Made by a program: the position numbers and the translations under genes | DNA from: Halomonas beimenensis | GTDB lineage: Bacteria > Pseudomonadota > Gammaproteobacteria > Pseudomonadales > Halomonadaceae | NCBI RefSeq assembly: GCF_002549795.1 | Contig: NZ_CP021435.1 | Span: forward strand, 2,046,001-2,110,000 | Length of the DNA: 64,000 nucleotides | Direction: 5' to 3' | The notes under the pieces: generated by a model | The model's input: the letters and a program-made list of their open reading frames with translations, nothing else | Told to the model about the DNA's origin: nothing | Databases searched by the model: none | Shown: piece after piece, positions 44,946-54,022 of the stretch | Layout of the letters: each line of letters opens with the position of its first letter | Numbering within the stretch: the stretch's first letter is position 1

Positions 44946-45578
44946 TCAGGCCGGTACGCCGCTGTGAAAACGAAATGCCGAGTCCGGCATGGTGATCAGG
45001 TCGGCCTCGCGCTCGGCAAGGAAGGCGATCCGATCGTCGATGGCCTCCGGGGCGGCCTGCCGCGCCAGCATCAGGTAATCCTCATAGTGACGCCCTTCCG
45101 ACTTAACCAGACCGCGATAGAACTTGGCAAGCTCGGCGTCAAGGTGAGGGATCAAACGGGCGAAGCGCTCGCAGCTGCGGGCCTCGATCAAGGCGCCGAT
45201 GATCAGGACATCGACCAGGCGGTACGGCTCCTCGCCCCGGGCATGGCGTCGCAGGCCCTCGGCGTAGCGCGAGGCCGAGAGGTGCCGGTAGGCGATCCCC
45301 CGGGCCTCCATCAGCCCGACGACCTGCTCGAAGTGCAACAGCTCCTCCCGCGCCAGCTGGCTCATCTTGGCCAGCAGCAGGGGCCGATCCACGTAGCGAT
45401 AGAGCAGGCTCATGGCCGTGGAGGCCGCCTTCTTCTCGCACTGGGCATGGTCGATCAGCAGCAGTTCGGGCTGCGAGAGGGCCCAGTCGACCCAGGCATC
45501 GGGCGTGGCGACGTGGAGGAAATCGAGCAGCCCGGGGGGCAACAGGTCAATTGGGGCGGCGGCAGGCATCGCGGTCAT
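44946..45578 (-). CDS. miaE: tRNA 2-methylthio-N6-isopentenyladenosine hydroxylase MiaE
   Basis: A 210-residue ferritin-like diiron monooxygenase that hydroxylates the isopentenyl group at A37 of tRNA. The iron-binding motifs are EELLHFEQV (ExxH) near residue 80 and the second ExxH-type motif SEGRHYEDYL near 165. IDHAQCEKKAASTAMSLLYRY in the first helix pair supplies further ligands. Length and motif order match Salmonella MiaE. The start is MTAMPAA at 45578 or the second Met at 45569. It is separated from the DUF1289 gene by 22 bases and from the large regulator by 30, all on the minus strand. Confidence 0.9.
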   Translation of the reverse strand: MTAMPAAAPIDLLPPGLLDFLHVATPDAWVDWALSQPELLLIDHAQCEKKAASTAMSLLYRYVDRPLLLAKMSQLAREELLHFEQVVGLMEARGIAYRHLSASRYAEGLRRHARGEEPYRLVDVLIIGALIEARSCERFARLIPHLDAELAKFYRGLVKSEGRHYEDYLMLARQAAPEAIDDRIAFLAEREADLITMPDSAFRFHSGVPA

Positions 45579-45600
45579 CTGGGGTCCGGCGGTTCAGGGT

Positions 45601-46035
45601 TCAGGGGAGAGGCGCGGCAGCGGCCCGGCGTCGCTCGGCCGCCGCCATCAGTTCGGCGGCGATGCGTGCATGCAGGGCGGCCGGCTCCAGGGGCTCGCGG
45701 GGCTCGAGGCCGTAGCGGGACAGCTCGCGGATGCGGTCCCGGCCCACGCGCAGCAGCTCCACCGCCCGGGACAGCGGCGGCTGGTCGGCGCGAAAGCGGA
45801 TGCGGTGACGCACCAGCTGGGCCTCGAGCGCGGCGGCGTCGACCACCCTCAGGTGGCGGCCGGCGGCCGCCCCGCGCAGGGCATCCAGCTCCGCCATGCG
45901 CCGCGCCCGGGCCTCACCGGCCAGGGCAGGCCATTCGCGGATCTCCTCGTCGGTCCGCTGGCAGCCCCGGCAGACCCGGTCGCCCACCGTCGTCGAGCAC
46001 AACCCCACGCAGGGGGAGGCGATTCGCCCTGCCAT
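45601..46035 (-). CDS. DUF1289 domain protein
   Basis: A 144-residue protein. The first 55 residues hold the DUF1289 motif SPCVGLCSTTVGDRVCRGCQRTDEEIREW with four cysteines likely to bind a metal. The remainder is a helical Arg/Ala-rich extension not usual for the family, which is often under 90 residues. The ATG at 46035 follows a strong GGAGAGGAG box, so I prefer it to the in-frame ATGs at 46068 and 46116. It probably starts a minus-strand unit with miaE. Function unknown. Confidence 0.8.
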   Translation of the reverse strand: MAGRIASPCVGLCSTTVGDRVCRGCQRTDEEIREWPALAGEARARRMAELDALRGAAAGRHLRVVDAAALEAQLVRHRIRFRADQPPLSRAVELLRVGRDRIRELSRYGLEPREPLEPAALHARIAAELMAAAERRRAAAAPLP

Positions 46036-46145
46036 CGACCGCTCCTCTCCGTTGATCGAAGCCGTCATGGTAACGCGACGCCGGCGTGCTGGCACCCCGC
46101 CCGAGCCGCAGACCAAAGTTCAAGGTCCCGTCACGACGGGGATTC

Positions 46146-46174
46146 TTAACATTGTCGACAGTTTCTCCTAGAAT
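46146..46174 (+). promoter_or_regulatory. Sigma-70 promoter of acnB with internal palindrome
   Basis: TTAACA (46146-46151), a 17-base spacer and TAGAAT (46169-46174) match the consensus boxes at five of six positions each, about 105 bases before the acnB start. The spacer contains the eight-base palindrome TGTCGACA (46153-46160), a common core of GntR-family operators. The remaining leader up to 46278 shows no clear further signal. Confidence 0.6.
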
Positions 46175-46278
46175 GGCGGCACCGTTGACCGTGCCGTATT
46201 CACGTGCCGAGCCCTCCCGCGCCGCGGCCAGCCCGTCGCGCGGGATGCTCGGCCACCACAACCAATGAGGGCCACCAC

Positions 46279-48882
46279 GTGCTTGAAGCCTATCGCCAAC
46301 ATGTCGAGGAGCGTGCCCAGGCCGGCGTGCCGCCGAAGCCGCTGAACGCCGAGCAGACGGCTGCCCTGGTCGAGCTGCTGAAGAACCCGCCCGCCGGCGA
46401 GGAGGAAGCCATCCTCGACCTGCTGACCAACCGGGTCCCGCCGGGGGTCGACGAGGCCGCCTACGTCAAGGCCGGCTTCCTGACCGCCATCGCCAAGGGC
46501 GAGGCCCAGTCGCCGCTGATCGACAAGGTCCACGCGGTCAAGCTGCTGGGGACCATGCAGGGCGGCTACAACATCGCCTCCCTGGTCGAGCTGCTGGACG
46601 ATGCCGAGCTGGCCCAGGAAGTGGGCGAGCAGCTCAAGCATACCCTGCTGATGTTCGACGCCTTCCATGACGTGGAGGAGCGGGCCAAGGCCGGCAACGC
46701 CGTGGCCAAGGACGTCATCCAGTCCTGGGCGGAGGCCGAGTGGTTCCTGTCCAAGCCGGCCCTGGACGAGAAGATCACCCTGACGGTCTTCAAGGTGCCC
46801 GGCGAGACCAATACCGACGACCTCTCCCCGGCCCCGGATGCCTGGTCCCGCCCGGACATCCCGCTGCATGCCAACGCCATGCTCAAGAACGAGCGCGAGG
46901 GCATCGAGCCCGTCGAGCCCGGCGTGACCGGCCCGCTCAAGCAGATCGAGGAGGTCAAGGCCAAGGGCCATCCGGTCGCCTATGTCGGCGACGTGGTGGG
47001 CACCGGTTCCTCGCGCAAGTCCGCCACCAACTCCGTGCTCTGGTTCTTCGGCGACGACATCCCCAACGTCCCCAACAAGCGCGCCGGGGGCTTCTGCTTC
47101 GGCGGCAAGATCGCGCCCATCTTCTTCAACACCATGGAAGACTCCGGCGCCCTGCCCGTCGAGATGGACGTCGAGAAGCTCGAGATGGGCGACGTCATCG
47201 ACGTCTACCCCTATGAAGGCAAGGTCTGCAAGCACGGCACCGACGAGGTGCTGACCACCTTCGAGCTCAAGACCCAGCTGCTGCTCGACGAGGTCCGCGC
47301 CGGCGGCCGCATCCCGCTGATCATCGGCCGCGGCCTGACCGCCAAGGCCCGCGAGTCCCTGGGCCTGGCCCCCTCCGAGGTCTTCCGCAAGCCGGAGCAG
47401 CCCGCCGACAGCGGCAAGGGCTTCACCCTGGCCCAGAAGATGGTCGGCAAGGCCTGCGGCATGGACGGCGTGCGCCCCGGCATGTACTGCGAGCCGAAGA
47501 TGACCACCGTGGGCTCCCAGGACACCACCGGCCCGATGACCCGGGACGAGCTCAAGGACCTGGCCTGCCTGGGCTTCCAGGCCGACCTGGTGATGCAGTC
47601 CTTCTGCCACACCGCCGCCTACCCCAAGCCGGTCGACGTGGAGACCCACCACACCCTGCCCGACTTCATCATGAACCGCGGCGGCGTCTCGCTGCGCCCG
47701 GGCGACGGCATCATCCACTCCTGGCTGAACCGCATGCTGCTGCCCGACACCGTGGGCACCGGCGGCGACTCCCACACCCGCTTCCCGATGGGCATCTCCT
47801 TCCCCGCGGGCTCCGGCCTGGTGGCCTTCGCCGCCGCCACCGGCGTGATGCCGCTGGACATGCCGGAATCCGTGCTGGTGCGCTTCAAGGGCAAGCGCCA
47901 GCCGGGCATCACCCTGCGTGACCTGGTCCATGCCATCCCCTACTACGCCATCCAGCAGGGCCTGCTGACCGTCGAGAAGTCCGGCAAGAAGAACGCCTTC
48001 TCCGGCCGCATCCTGGAGATCGAGGGCCTCGAGGACCTCACCGTGGAGCAGGCCTTCGAGCTCTCCGACGCCTCCGCCGAGCGCTCCGCCGCGGGCTGCA
48101 CCATCACCCTGGGCGAGGACTCGGTCGCCGAGTACCTGAAGTCCAACATCACCCTGCTCAAGTGGATGATCGCCAACGGCTATGGCGATGCGCGCACCCT
48201 GGAGCGCCGCATCCAGGGCATGGAAGAGTGGCTGGCCAACCCGAGCCTGATGCGCGCCGACAAGGACGCCGAGTACGCCGAGGTCATCGAGATCGACCTG
48301 GATCAGCTCGCCGAGCCGGTGCTGTGCGCCCCCAACGACCCGGACGACGCCCGCCTGCTCTCCGAGGTCGCCGGCGACAAGATCGACGAGGTCTTCATCG
48401 GCTCGTGCATGACCAACATCGGCCACTTCCGCGCCGCCGGCAAGCTGCTCGAGAAGCAGCCCGCGGGCAGCCTGAAGACCAAGCTGTGGCTGGCACCGCC
48501 GACCAAGATGGACCAGCACCAGCTCACCGAGGAAGGCTACTACGGCATCTACGGCCGCGCCGGGGCGCGCATGGAGATGCCCGGCTGCTCGCTGTGCATG
48601 GGCAACCAGGCCCGTGTCGCCGCCAAGAGCACCGTGGTGTCCACCTCCACCCGCAACTTCCCGAACCGCCTGGGCGACGGCGCCGACGTCTACCTGGCCT
48701 CGGCGGACCTGGCCGCGGTGGCCGCCGTGGAAGGCCGCCTACCGAGCGTGGAGGAGTATCGTCGCTACATGAGCGAGTTCGACGCCATGGCCGGCGAGAT
48801 CTATCGCTACATGAACTTCCACGAGATCGAGGAATTCCAGAAGGCCGCCTCGAACGTGATCCCGGTGGCTCAGCAGGCCTGA
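46279..48882 (+). CDS. acnB: Bifunctional aconitate hydratase 2/2-methylisocitrate dehydratase
   Basis: An 867-residue TCA-cycle enzyme that interconverts citrate and isocitrate. The order of domains matches E. coli AcnB: an N-terminal HEAT-like domain, the swivel domain ([34 protein letters not shown]), then the catalytic domains. The [4Fe-4S] cysteines are in [16 protein letters not shown] and [13 protein letters not shown]. The GTG at 46279 gives the canonical N-terminus [12 protein letters not shown] and follows a GAGGG box; the upstream ATG at 46204 would add 25 non-homologous residues. A promoter lies at 46146-46174 and a strong terminator follows. It is monocistronic. Confidence 0.97.
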   Translation: MLEAYRQHVEERAQAGVPPKPLNAEQTAALVELLKNPPAGEEEAILDLLTNRVPPGVDEAAYVKAGFLTAIAKGEAQSPLIDKVHAVKLLGTMQGGYNIASLVELLDDAELAQEVGEQLKHTLLMFDAFHDVEERAKAGNAVAKDVIQSWAEAEWFLSKPALDEKITLTVFKVPGETNTDDLSPAPDAWSRPDIPLHANAMLKNEREGIEPVEPGVTGPLKQIEEVKAKGHPVAYVGDVVGTGSSRKSATNSVLWFFGDDIPNVPNKRAGGFCFGGKIAPIFFNTMEDSGALPVEMDVEKLEMGDVIDVYPYEGKVCKHGTDEVLTTFELKTQLLLDEVRAGGRIPLIIGRGLTAKARESLGLAPSEVFRKPEQPADSGKGFTLAQKMVGKACGMDGVRPGMYCEPKMTTVGSQDTTGPMTRDELKDLACLGFQADLVMQSFCHTAAYPKPVDVETHHTLPDFIMNRGGVSLRPGDGIIHSWLNRMLLPDTVGTGGDSHTRFPMGISFPAGSGLVAFAAATGVMPLDMPESVLVRFKGKRQPGITLRDLVHAIPYYAIQQGLLTVEKSGKKNAFSGRILEIEGLEDLTVEQAFELSDASAERSAAGCTITLGEDSVAEYLKSNITLLKWMIANGYGDARTLERRIQGMEEWLANPSLMRADKDAEYAEVIEIDLDQLAEPVLCAPNDPDDARLLSEVAGDKIDEVFIGSCMTNIGHFRAAGKLLEKQPAGSLKTKLWLAPPTKMDQHQLTEEGYYGIYGRAGARMEMPGCSLCMGNQARVAAKSTVVSTSTRNFPNRLGDGADVYLASADLAAVAAVEGRLPSVEEYRRYMSEFDAMAGEIYRYMNFHEIEEFQKAASNVIPVAQQA

Positions 48883-48915
48883 GCCCCGATTCGACGCCGA
48901 TGCTCGCACCATCGC

Positions 48916-48935
48916 GGGCCCGCTCCGGCGGGCCC
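48916..48935. other. GC hairpin between acnB and its terminator
   Basis: GGGCCCGC-TCCG-GCGGGCCC has perfect eight-base arms. It lies 33 bases after the acnB stop and 14 bases before the rho-independent terminator. Without a T-tract, it may protect the 3-prime end of the mRNA. Confidence 0.4.
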
Positions 48936-48948
48936 AAGTCGATGACCG

Positions 48949-48974
48949 AAGCGCCCCATCCGGGGCGCTTTTTT
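48949..48974 (+). terminator. Rho-independent terminator of acnB
   Basis: AAGCGCCCC pairs with GGGGCGCTT around an ATCC loop and is followed by a run of T (six in total with the stem). The reverse strand begins with A-rich sequence, so it could also serve the convergent gene at 48991-49350. Confidence 0.9.
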
Positions 48975-48990
48975 CGTGTCCGGTCGCGGC

Positions 48991-49350
48991 TCAGTGGGCT
49001 CGCAGGGCCGCGGATCGCTCGCGTTTCAGAATGCCCTCGGCATCCAGGGCGGCCAGCGGGACCCGAGAGTCTGCAGGAATCTCGCCGTCCCGCTGCAGCG
49101 CCAGGTAGCGCAGGGCACAGACTCGCAGGAAGGAGGTGAAGTTGCCCAGGTCATGACCGGCGTCGAGGGATTCGTGATAGAGGCGAGTGATCAGCTGTGG
49201 CGTTTGCATCCCGTCCCGGGCGGCGATCTCCTCGAATACCCGCCAGAAGGCGGCTTCCATGCGCAGGCTGGTCACCATGCCATCGATGCGCAGCGAGCGG
49301 GTCACGCACTTCCAGAGCGCCGGATCGGCATTGACGAACAGCTGACACAT
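48991..49350 (-). CDS. Ribbon-helix-helix domain protein
   Basis: A 119-residue protein. Residues about 18-80 (TRSLRIDGMVTSLRMEAAFWRVFEEIAARDGMQTPQLITRLYHE) match the RHH_4 type of ribbon-helix-helix domain: a strand with alternating residues, SLRMEAAFW, then helices. Such proteins bind DNA as dimers; some are annotated as regulators of unknown targets. The ATG at 49350 precedes this domain directly. The C-terminal part is helical and charged. It converges on acnB and shares its terminator region. Confidence 0.75.
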   Translation of the reverse strand: MCQLFVNADPALWKCVTRSLRIDGMVTSLRMEAAFWRVFEEIAARDGMQTPQLITRLYHESLDAGHDLGNFTSFLRVCALRYLALQRDGEIPADSRVPLAALDAEGILKRERSAALRAH

Positions 49351-49437
49351 TGAGGCGACCTCCTCGATCCGGGAACTTGGGGCGTAGCATCGGCCTGGGC
49401 CGTCCCGGCCTCACGCGCCGGGACGGGGACGGCTTGC

Positions 49438-50004
49438 TCAGTCGGCCAGCAGGGCCTGGAAACGGGCCAGCCAGTCGGGGTGGGCCGGCCAGGCCGGCGC
49501 GGAGACCAGCTTGCCCTCGGTCATCGCGGCATCCACGGCAATGTCGGCATAGACCCCGCCGGCGGCTTCCACTTCCGGGCGACAGGCCGGATAGGCGGCA
49601 CAGTGGCGTCCCTCCAGGACGCCGGCGGCGGTCAGCAACTGCACCCCGTGACAGATCGCCGCCACCGGCTTGTCCGCGTCGAAGAAGTGACGCACCATCG
49701 CCAGCACCTCAGGATTCAGGCGCAGGTACTCCGGCGCCCGGCCGCCCGGCACCACCAGGGCATCGTACCCCGCGACCTCGACCGCGGCGAAATCCGCGTT
49801 GAGGGTGAAGCGGTGACCAGGCTTCTCAGTATAGGTCTGGTCCCCCTCGAAGTCGTGGATGGCCGTGGCCACGCTGTCCCCGGCCGCCTTGTCGGGGCAG
49901 ACGGCATGCACCCGGTGCCCCAGGGCCTGGAGCGCCTGGAAGGGGACCATGGTCTCGTAGTCCTCGGTGAAGTCGCCGGTGATCATCAGGATGGTCTTGC
50001 CCAT
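49438..50004 (-). CDS. DJ-1/PfpI family protein
   Basis: A 188-residue glutamine-amidotransferase-like fold. The nucleophile-elbow cysteine is in [10 protein letters not shown] near residue 117, preceded by the [11 protein letters not shown] loop. [24 protein letters not shown] at the start is typical. Family members act as deglycases, chaperones or proteases, and the general-stress proteins among them protect against carbonyl stress. This one has the EDYE motif and the C-terminal [13 protein letters not shown] segment of the long (about 190-residue) subgroup. It is a single gene, divergent from rraA. Confidence 0.88.
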   Translation of the reverse strand: MGKTILMITGDFTEDYETMVPFQALQALGHRVHAVCPDKAAGDSVATAIHDFEGDQTYTEKPGHRFTLNADFAAVEVAGYDALVVPGGRAPEYLRLNPEVLAMVRHFFDADKPVAAICHGVQLLTAAGVLEGRHCAAYPACRPEVEAAGGVYADIAVDAAMTEGKLVSAPAWPAHPDWLARFQALLAD

Positions 50005-50089
50005 GGGGAGGTCTCCCTGTCGTCGTCATCGTCGGCCACCGGCCCGTCCGGTGCCCGTCGATACGCTGACACGGCGCCGCCTGCTGCGG

Positions 50090-50107
50090 GTAGTAGCCGG
50101 CTACTAC
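50090..50107. promoter_or_regulatory. Perfect 18-bp palindrome between the DJ-1 gene and rraA
   Basis: GTAGTAGCCGGCTACTAC is a perfect palindrome without a spacer, in the 210-base divergent intergenic region. It lies 86 bases from the DJ-1-family start and 108 bases from rraA. The position suits an operator. It could also form a cruciform. Confidence 0.4.
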
Positions 50108-50214
50108 GCCGGACACGCCCGCCTCCGGGTGTCAATGCCGCCATCCGCGCCCTGTCCCTGACATCTCTCTGTGGCATCATGCCGATCTCATCATCAATGC
50201 CGCGAGGAGTCCCC

Positions 50215-50700
50215 ATGAATCCGATCGTCACCCCCGACATCTGCGACGCCTACCCCGAGGTGGCCGTCCTCGATCCCCTCTTCGTCAACTTCGGTGGCCT
50301 GGAAGCCTTCTGCGGGCCGGTGCGCACCGTGAAGTGCTTCGAGGACAACTCCCGGGTCAAGGAGGCGGTGAACGAACCCGGCGAAGGTGCCGTCCTGGTG
50401 GTCGACGCCGGTGGGTCGACCCGCTGTGCCATGCTCGGGGACATGCTGGCCGAAAAGGCCGCCGGCAACGGCTGGGCCGGGGTGGTGATGTACGGCTGCG
50501 TCCGCGACGTCGACGTCCTGGCCGAGACCGAGCTCGGCATCCAGGCACTGGCCGCCCATCCCCGCAAGAGCGAGAAGCGCGGCGAGGGGCAGCGGGACAT
50601 CCCGGTCGCCTTCGCCGGCGTGACGATCCACCCCGGCCAATGGCTGTATGCCGACAACAACGGCATCCTGGTGGCCGACGAGCGCCTGACCCTGGACTGA
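50215..50700 (+). CDS. rraA: Ribonuclease E activity regulator RraA
   Basis: A 161-residue protein. The characteristic block is [23 protein letters not shown] at the N-terminus, followed by [35 protein letters not shown] and a C-terminal [18 protein letters not shown]. RraA binds RNase E and inhibits its activity; close relatives are 4-hydroxy-4-methyl-2-oxoglutarate aldolases, and some family members retain that activity. The ATG at 50215 follows an excellent CGAGGAG box. Length matches E. coli RraA. Confidence 0.93.
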   Translation: MNPIVTPDICDAYPEVAVLDPLFVNFGGLEAFCGPVRTVKCFEDNSRVKEAVNEPGEGAVLVVDAGGSTRCAMLGDMLAEKAAGNGWAGVVMYGCVRDVDVLAETELGIQALAAHPRKSEKRGEGQRDIPVAFAGVTIHPGQWLYADNNGILVADERLTLD

Positions 50701-50772
50701 TGCCCCAGCAGGTTTGCCGGCCTGGACGCCACGGTGCCACCCTAGGAACATGACCACGACGCCACGGTACCC

Positions 50773-52656
50773 ATGCTGGCCCTGCCCCAGCTGACCGGCG
50801 ATGTGCTGCGCAGCCTGCGCGATCACCTGCGCCCTCTCGTCGCCTATCATCTGTTCTTCACCCTGCTGGCCTCGAGCCTGCTGCTGCCGGCGGCGGGCTG
50901 GACCCTGGCGCATCTGCTGGGGCGCTTCCAGCGCCCCCTGATCAGCAACGCCGTCCTGCTCGAGACCCTGCTGACCCCGGGCGGGCTGGCCTGGCTGCTG
51001 GGCGCGGTGGGCGTCACCTTCCTGGTGCTCTACCTGCAGCAGGCCGGAATGACCCTGGTCGCCGTGCGTCCCCGGGACAACCATGTCCACCTGGCCTTCG
51101 ATGCCCTCTGGACCTGCCTGCGCCGACTGCCCTCGCTGTCCGGCCTGGCGCTGCTTCAGGTGGGCAGCCACCTGGCGCTGCTCCTGCCCGCGGTACTGGC
51201 CCTGCTGACGCTGCATGACCGCCTGCTGGGGGACCTGGACCCCTACTACGTCCAGCAGGTCCGCCCTCCCGCCTTCTGGCAGTTCGTCGCCACGGCCCTG
51301 CCGCTGGTGCTGGGCTGGGCGCTGGCCGCCGCCAGCCTGTACACGCGCTGGCACCTCGCGCTGCCGGTGCTGATCCTCGAAGGCCTTTCGCCGCGACGGG
51401 CCCTGGCCCGCAGCTTCCACCTGACCCGTGGCCGAGGCCCCGGGATCGCCGCCTCGATCCTGGTGCTGCTGGCCGGCATCGTCGCCCTGCCCCTGGCGGC
51501 AGGCGCCCTCTTCGACGCCCTGTTCACGCCTCTGCTGGGTCACCTCCCCGAGCGACGCCCGGTCCTGGTGCCGGCCATGCTGGGCTATGTCGGTGCCTAT
51601 GTGCTGATCACCCTGGCCCTCGCCTTCGTCGGCATCGCCGCCAATGCCCTGATGGGGGCCTGCCTCTACCTGCGGCTCGCCCACCGGGAGCCGCGTCCGC
51701 CGGCCCCGCCTCCCGGGGCCCATCCCGGACGCCTGGCCTGGGCCGTGGAACTCACCGTGCTGCTGTTCGCGCTCGGCCAGGCCTGGTGGATCATCCATCG
51801 GTTCGAGATCCACGAGACGGTGACGATCATCGCCCATCGCGGCAGCTCGCTGGAGGCGCCGGAGAACACCCTGGCCGCCATCGACCGCGCCATGGCCGAC
51901 GGCGCCGATGTCATCGAGGTGGACGCCCGCCTCACCGCCGACGCTGCGGTGGTGCTCCACCATGACAGCACCCTGTCGAGGCTCGTCGGCGATGATCGAC
52001 GCATCGCCGACCTCGACCGGGCGGCCCTCGAGGAGATGGACGTGGGGAGCTGGTTCGGCGATCCCTTCGTCGGGGCCCGCATCCCCGGCCTGGACGAGGC
52101 CCTGAGGCGGGTCCGGGGGCGGGCCGGGTTGATGATCGAGCTCAAGCCGGATCCGGGTCGGGAACGCCGGCTGGTCGGACGGGTCCTGGAGGTGCTGGCC
52201 ACGGAGGCCGAGGCCCGGCGTCGCTGCCGGGGGCGAGCACCGGACGGCGTGCGGCGAGCCGCCTGTGGCGAACCCGCGGTGATGCGCGACATCTCGCTGG
52301 CCACCCTCTCCTACTCGCTGCTGGGCGAGATCGAACGCCAGGCCCCCGAGGCCCGCACCGTCCTGCTGGCCCAGCTCGTCATGCGCGGCACCCTGCCGAG
52401 ACGGGGCTTCGATGCCCTGGCCCTGCGCCACAATCGCATCGATGCGTCGGAGGTGCGGCGCGCCCACCACCATGGCTACCGCCTCTATGCCTGGACCATC
52501 AACGAGCCGGCCCGGATGTCCCGGCTCATCGACCTGGGCGTCGACGGCATCATCACCGACCGCCCCGACCGCCTGACCCGGCTGCTCGCCGAGCGACGTC
52601 GCCTGGGGGACGGTGCCTTGATGCTGGTGAAGCTGCGCAACTGGCTACGGGACTAG
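50773..52656 (+). CDS. Membrane glycerophosphodiester phosphodiesterase
   Basis: A 627-residue protein with two parts. Residues about 1-350 hold seven or eight transmembrane helices of the glycerophosphoryl-diester-phosphodiesterase membrane domain type. Residues about 350-600 are a GDPD catalytic domain with IIAHRGSSLEAPENTLAAI, VIEVDARLTADAAVVLHHD, IELKPDP and late YAWTINEPARMSRLIDLGVDGIITDRPD. The catalytic His pair and the metal-binding Glu/Asp are present. The fusion suggests cleavage of a membrane-derived glycerophosphodiester at the inner membrane. It lies 72 bases after rraA on the same strand and may be its own unit. Confidence 0.9.
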   Translation: MLALPQLTGDVLRSLRDHLRPLVAYHLFFTLLASSLLLPAAGWTLAHLLGRFQRPLISNAVLLETLLTPGGLAWLLGAVGVTFLVLYLQQAGMTLVAVRPRDNHVHLAFDALWTCLRRLPSLSGLALLQVGSHLALLLPAVLALLTLHDRLLGDLDPYYVQQVRPPAFWQFVATALPLVLGWALAAASLYTRWHLALPVLILEGLSPRRALARSFHLTRGRGPGIAASILVLLAGIVALPLAAGALFDALFTPLLGHLPERRPVLVPAMLGYVGAYVLITLALAFVGIAANALMGACLYLRLAHREPRPPAPPPGAHPGRLAWAVELTVLLFALGQAWWIIHRFEIHETVTIIAHRGSSLEAPENTLAAIDRAMADGADVIEVDARLTADAAVVLHHDSTLSRLVGDDRRIADLDRAALEEMDVGSWFGDPFVGARIPGLDEALRRVRGRAGLMIELKPDPGRERRLVGRVLEVLATEAEARRRCRGRAPDGVRRAACGEPAVMRDISLATLSYSLLGEIERQAPEARTVLLAQLVMRGTLPRRGFDALALRHNRIDASEVRRAHHHGYRLYAWTINEPARMSRLIDLGVDGIITDRPDRLTRLLAERRRLGDGALMLVKLRNWLRD

Positions 52657-52777
52657 CGATATCGCTGGATAGCGCGCGATTCGCCTCAATCGAGCGAACC
52701 ACTTGACTCGAAAACCGTGATTCGCGTGACGACCGGTCAGACCCGACCAGGCTGCGAGGCGCCGTGCTTCGCCGGCA

Positions 52778-53194
52778 TCAGGCCCGCCGGCTGCGCCAGG
52801 CCGCCGAGAGACCGACGCCGGCCAGGCCGGCCAGCCCCGCCGTTCCCCAGCCCAGCGCCTCGACCAGCCGGTGGAAGGCGTCGGGAGCCTCGTGGGGCCG
52901 TGCGGCCATGCCATGGGCGGCCAAGCGGGTGCCGCCGTAGAGCAGCAGGGCCAACAGCGCCAGCGGCCAGGCGCCGCCCAGATGCGCCAGCGTCCGGGTG
53001 AGGCGCCAGGCGCGCGACGGGGCGGACCGGCGTGCGGCACCGGCGCCTCGCCGTGGCTTGGCGGCGGCGCGCGACGGTGAGGCCCGCCGGGGCGCCAGGC
53101 GACCGAACAGCCAGCGACCGGCCCGCCAGAGCGCCCAGCCCAGGGTCAGGCAGACCGACAGCGCCAGGCCGCCCATCACCAGGAAATACGTCAT
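52778..53194 (-). CDS. Hypothetical small membrane protein
   Basis: A 138-residue protein of no family I recognise. It has an N-terminal helix (MTYFLVMGGLALSVCLTLGWAL) and a basic, Ala/Arg-rich cytoplasmic stretch (residues about 35-60). Two more hydrophobic helices follow near 75-90 and 118-132. Composition is biased, and the opposite strand also stays open, so confidence that it is expressed is moderate. It lies on the minus strand with the universal stress protein gene upstream, 51 bases away. The 121-base gap downstream to the phosphodiesterase gene shows nothing notable. Confidence 0.5.
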   Translation of the reverse strand: MTYFLVMGGLALSVCLTLGWALWRAGRWLFGRLAPRRASPSRAAAKPRRGAGAARRSAPSRAWRLTRTLAHLGGAWPLALLALLLYGGTRLAAHGMAARPHEAPDAFHRLVEALGWGTAGLAGLAGVGLSAAWRSRRA

Positions 53195-53245
53195 GGAAGC
53201 GATCCTGCCAGGATGGAGGCCGACATGATGCCAAAAGACGCCGGC

Positions 53246-54022
53246 TCAGGGCACCACGACCACCGGTAACGCCAGCCGGGACAGCCAGTCGGGGTCCTCG
53301 GCGAGCAGCCCGCGAAGCTCGTCGCGATGCAGCAGCAAGGCGCCGCCGCGACACACCGCGAGCCGTCTCGTCAGCGAGGCGGCGTCGCTGCGGGGTATCG
53401 GCTCCGTGCCGTCGAACAGCGCCGACAGGGGCGTGGGGACCGCCGGGGCGTCGCCGGAGGCGGGATCCACCAGGACTCGCAGCGGGCCCGGCGCCGCCGG
53501 CGTCCCCTCGTCGTCCCAGACCACTACCGGACAGGGAGCGGAGAGGATCAGGCCGAGGCTGGTGGTGCCCAGCCGGGCACCGAAATGGCCGGTCAGCCCG
53601 GCCTTGCCGAGCAGCATGAGATCGCCGGGCGTCGCCAGGGACAGCGCCTCGGCCACCACCCGGCCGCGGCTGATGCGCAATGAGTGCTGCAGACGTCGTC
53701 CGGCGACCGCGAGCTCCAGGGCCTGGGCGACCCGTTCGGCCTGTCGCGCCAGGCTGGCCTCGACGCTCGGGGCCGTGAGACGGCGGACCAGCCCCGACTG
53801 AGCCCCGATCTCGCTGGCGAACGGGAAGGCGGCGGTGTGCAGCAGATCCTGGTCCTCGACATAGAGCGCCACCAACTCGGCTCCCTGGCGCTCGGCGAGG
53901 CGCACGGCGACGGAGAGCGCCGCCAGGCTCTGGCGGGAGGCATCGAGCAGGGTCAGCACCCGGGCCACGGCCAGGGCGAGCTCTTCCCCGCCCTCGCCCC
54001 GGCGACCATCACTCTCGCCCAT
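53246..54022 (-). CDS. Universal stress protein (UspA family)
   Basis: A 258-residue protein whose first 155 residues form a UspA fold. It has LTLLDASRQSLAALSVAVRLAERQGAELVALYVED at the start and LMLLGKAGLTGHFGARLGTTSLGLILSAPCPVVVW at the nucleotide-binding end (G-x2-G-x9-G type, here GLTGHFGARLGTTS). The last 95 residues are a poorly conserved second half. The ATG at 54022 has a GGGGAG box and overlaps the end of the Lon-like protease gene by 14 bases, so the two are translationally coupled. This links a stress protein with a protease. Confidence 0.8.
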   Translation of the reverse strand: MGESDGRRGEGGEELALAVARVLTLLDASRQSLAALSVAVRLAERQGAELVALYVEDQDLLHTAAFPFASEIGAQSGLVRRLTAPSVEASLARQAERVAQALELAVAGRRLQHSLRISRGRVVAEALSLATPGDLMLLGKAGLTGHFGARLGTTSLGLILSAPCPVVVWDDEGTPAAPGPLRVLVDPASGDAPAVPTPLSALFDGTEPIPRSDAASLTRRLAVCRGGALLLHRDELRGLLAEDPDWLSRLALPVVVVP

